Positions 6,535 through 7,494 of a stretch of DNA of 7,494 nucleotides are shown here, one piece after another; position 1 is the stretch's first letter; each line of letters starts with the position of its first letter. The translations under genes and the position numbers were made by a program. Below the pieces are notes generated by a model that saw only the letters and a program-made list of their open reading frames with translations, was not told the origin of the DNA and did no database searches. The stretch is from Coriobacteriales bacterium. Its GTDB lineage: Bacteria; Actinomycetota; Coriobacteriia; Coriobacteriales; JAEZZM01. The DNA lies in contig JASBYZ010000074.1 of NCBI GenBank assembly GCA_029983705.1, positions 1-7,494 of the forward strand, written 5' to 3'.

Positions 6535-7450
6535 CTTGTCACTTGCATCAAGAAATCAGGCAAACAACTTTAAAAACTCCCTCATAGTATTTGTGGGTGG
6601 AATGAGCTACGGAGCTGTTGGAAGCATTGTAAAGCTTAGTCTTGAAGCTGGCTTTACCAACTTTCAAGTAATGTTTTCACAGGTATTTTTTGGTTGGCTC
6701 ATATTTCTTGCTATTGCATTTTTGAGAGTACTCTTTAGAGGCCATAGAATAAAAGTTACTAAAACTCAGGTGCTTAAGCTTATTGCCTGTGGATTAGTGA
6801 ATGGTTCTACGGGACTTTTTTACACCCTATCTTTAGGAAGACTTCCGGCCTCAGTAGCTATTACCATGCTCTTTCAATTTACCTGGATAGGCATAGTAAT
6901 ACAGGCAATCTACACCAAAAAGATGCCATCAATTTGGTCTGTACTTGCAGGCATTATAATTTTTGGCGGAACAATTTTTGCAAGCGGAATCTATAATCTA
7001 AACCCTGAAAGTCTTGATGCGCTTGGTATTATCTACGGCTTATTAGCTGCTATAAGCTGCGCACTCTTTATGTTTTTATCTGGCACTGTTGAAACAGAGG
7101 TAGATGCACTTGATAGAGGTCTATTATTTTTAACGGGTGCAGCACTTCTTGGATTTATTTTTTGCCCTAGCTACTTTACGAGTGGTGCACTGCAGGCAGG
7201 AATTTGGAAGTACGGTCTATTGTTAGGACCTTTAAGCTCTGTAATCCCGGTATTTTTCTTCTCGGTTGCCACACCTTATTTACCTAGTGGACTTTCTACA
7301 ATTATGGCGTCAAGCGAACTTCCAATGTCTATAATGTGTGCGATGATTATATTGGGTGAACATGTTGAGCCCTTAAGGCTTATTGGAGTAGGTATAATTT
7401 TATTTGGCGTAGTTGTAGCTCAAATAAAAAACATTAGATATTCAAGCTAG
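6503..7450 (+). CDS. EamA/DMT-superfamily transporter, ten membrane helices, substrate unknown
   Basis: This is an inner-membrane protein of 315 residues from the ATG at 6503. Its two halves of about five hydrophobic helices each match the duplicated EamA domain of drug/metabolite transporters. Helices lie at about 26-46, 55-76, 91-110, 117-137, 144-162, 173-193, 205-224, 235-258, 262-284 and 292-308. The end of helix 4 and the second-half SSELPMS...GE block are typical of the family. The start is uncertain. The ATG at 6503 overlaps fdhE by 32 bases without a visible SD. A TTG at 6536, one base past the fdhE stop, has AAGGGCAAGG nine bases upstream and would give a 304-residue protein still holding all ten helices. 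The gene is rich in ATA isoleucine codons, unlike the FDH subunit genes. Context suggests co-transcription with fdhE, but a functional link to formate, sulfur or selenium is unproven. Confidence 0.88.
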   Translation: MKYLERARRTSLSLASRNQANNFKNSLIVFVGGMSYGAVGSIVKLSLEAGFTNFQVMFSQVFFGWLIFLAIAFLRVLFRGHRIKVTKTQVLKLIACGLVNGSTGLFYTLSLGRLPASVAITMLFQFTWIGIVIQAIYTKKMPSIWSVLAGIIIFGGTIFASGIYNLNPESLDALGIIYGLLAAISCALFMFLSGTVETEVDALDRGLLFLTGAALLGFIFCPSYFTSGALQAGIWKYGLLLGPLSSVIPVFFFSVATPYLPSGLSTIMASSELPMSIMCAMIILGEHVEPLRLIGVGIILFGVVVAQIKNIRYSS

Positions 7451-7451
7451 T

Positions 7452-7494
7452 TTGGAGAAAAACGAGGACAAAGTCGACACTAAGCAAAAACTAG
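7452..7494 (+). CDS. Possible 5' end of a further gene (TTG start), cut by window edge
   Basis: A TTG one base after the transporter stop opens a frame that stays open to the window end (14 codons, starting (M)EKNEDKVDTKQKL, strongly charged). Its length is too short to be meaningful and no SD is evident. The same bases could be intergenic: a perfect 7-base inverted repeat, CTAGTTT at 7447-7453 and AAACTAG at 7488-7494, brackets them. Confidence 0.15.
   Translation, partial: MEKNEDKVDTKQKL

Noticed and set aside
1..7494. Mobile elements, CRISPR arrays, RNA genes, or a wholly new system
   Set aside because: No transposase or integrase, regular repeat-spacer array, tRNA/rRNA-like block, or gene clearly foreign to an FDH locus was seen. 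Every long frame has a recognisable family.

Overview
The window carries a membrane-bound, outward-facing formate dehydrogenase (FDH-N/FDH-O type) locus. All confident genes lie on the + strand and are packed tightly. Base composition is moderate (about 45% GC by eye). Gene content and moderate GC would suit an anaerobic host-associated actinobacterium of the Coriobacteriia (Atopobium/Lancefieldella/Olsenella-like). This is a low-confidence inference from protein style only, because no rRNA or other phylogenetic marker is present.

Region 1 (1-4332) is the structural operon: the C-terminal four-fifths of the molybdopterin catalytic subunit (alpha, cut by the left window edge), the four-cluster iron-sulfur subunit (beta), and the cytochrome b556-type membrane subunit (gamma). 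The two internal junctions are nearly identical one-base TAATG stop/start overlaps. In each, the Shine-Dalgarno sequence lies within the codons for a terminal Gly-Asp-Lys, so translation is probably coupled and subunit supply balanced. A clear rho-independent terminator (4361-4404) closes this unit.

Region 2 (4405-7494) is an accessory or maturation unit. It holds a group II class V aminotransferase of the cysteine desulfurase / selenocysteine lyase fold, then fdhE (an FDH maturation protein with four CxxC motifs), then a ten-helix EamA/DMT-family transporter. A weak promoter can be proposed after the terminator. The last 44 bases hold only a possible start of another gene.

Working model: formate is oxidised at the extracytoplasmic alpha subunit. 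Electrons pass through the beta clusters to two haems b in gamma and on to menaquinone. The desulfurase probably supplies sulfur (or selenium) for cofactor maturation, and FdhE acts late in assembly. The model is established by family for FDH and FdhE and inferred for the desulfurase. The transporter's substrate is unknown.

I found no mobile element, CRISPR array, tRNA or rRNA, and no clearly new system. The more notable points are a roughly 65-70 residue Ala/Glu-rich insertion in alpha, long charged C-terminal tails on beta and gamma, the desulfurase embedded beside fdhE, and a sharp difference in isoleucine codon use between the structural and accessory genes.
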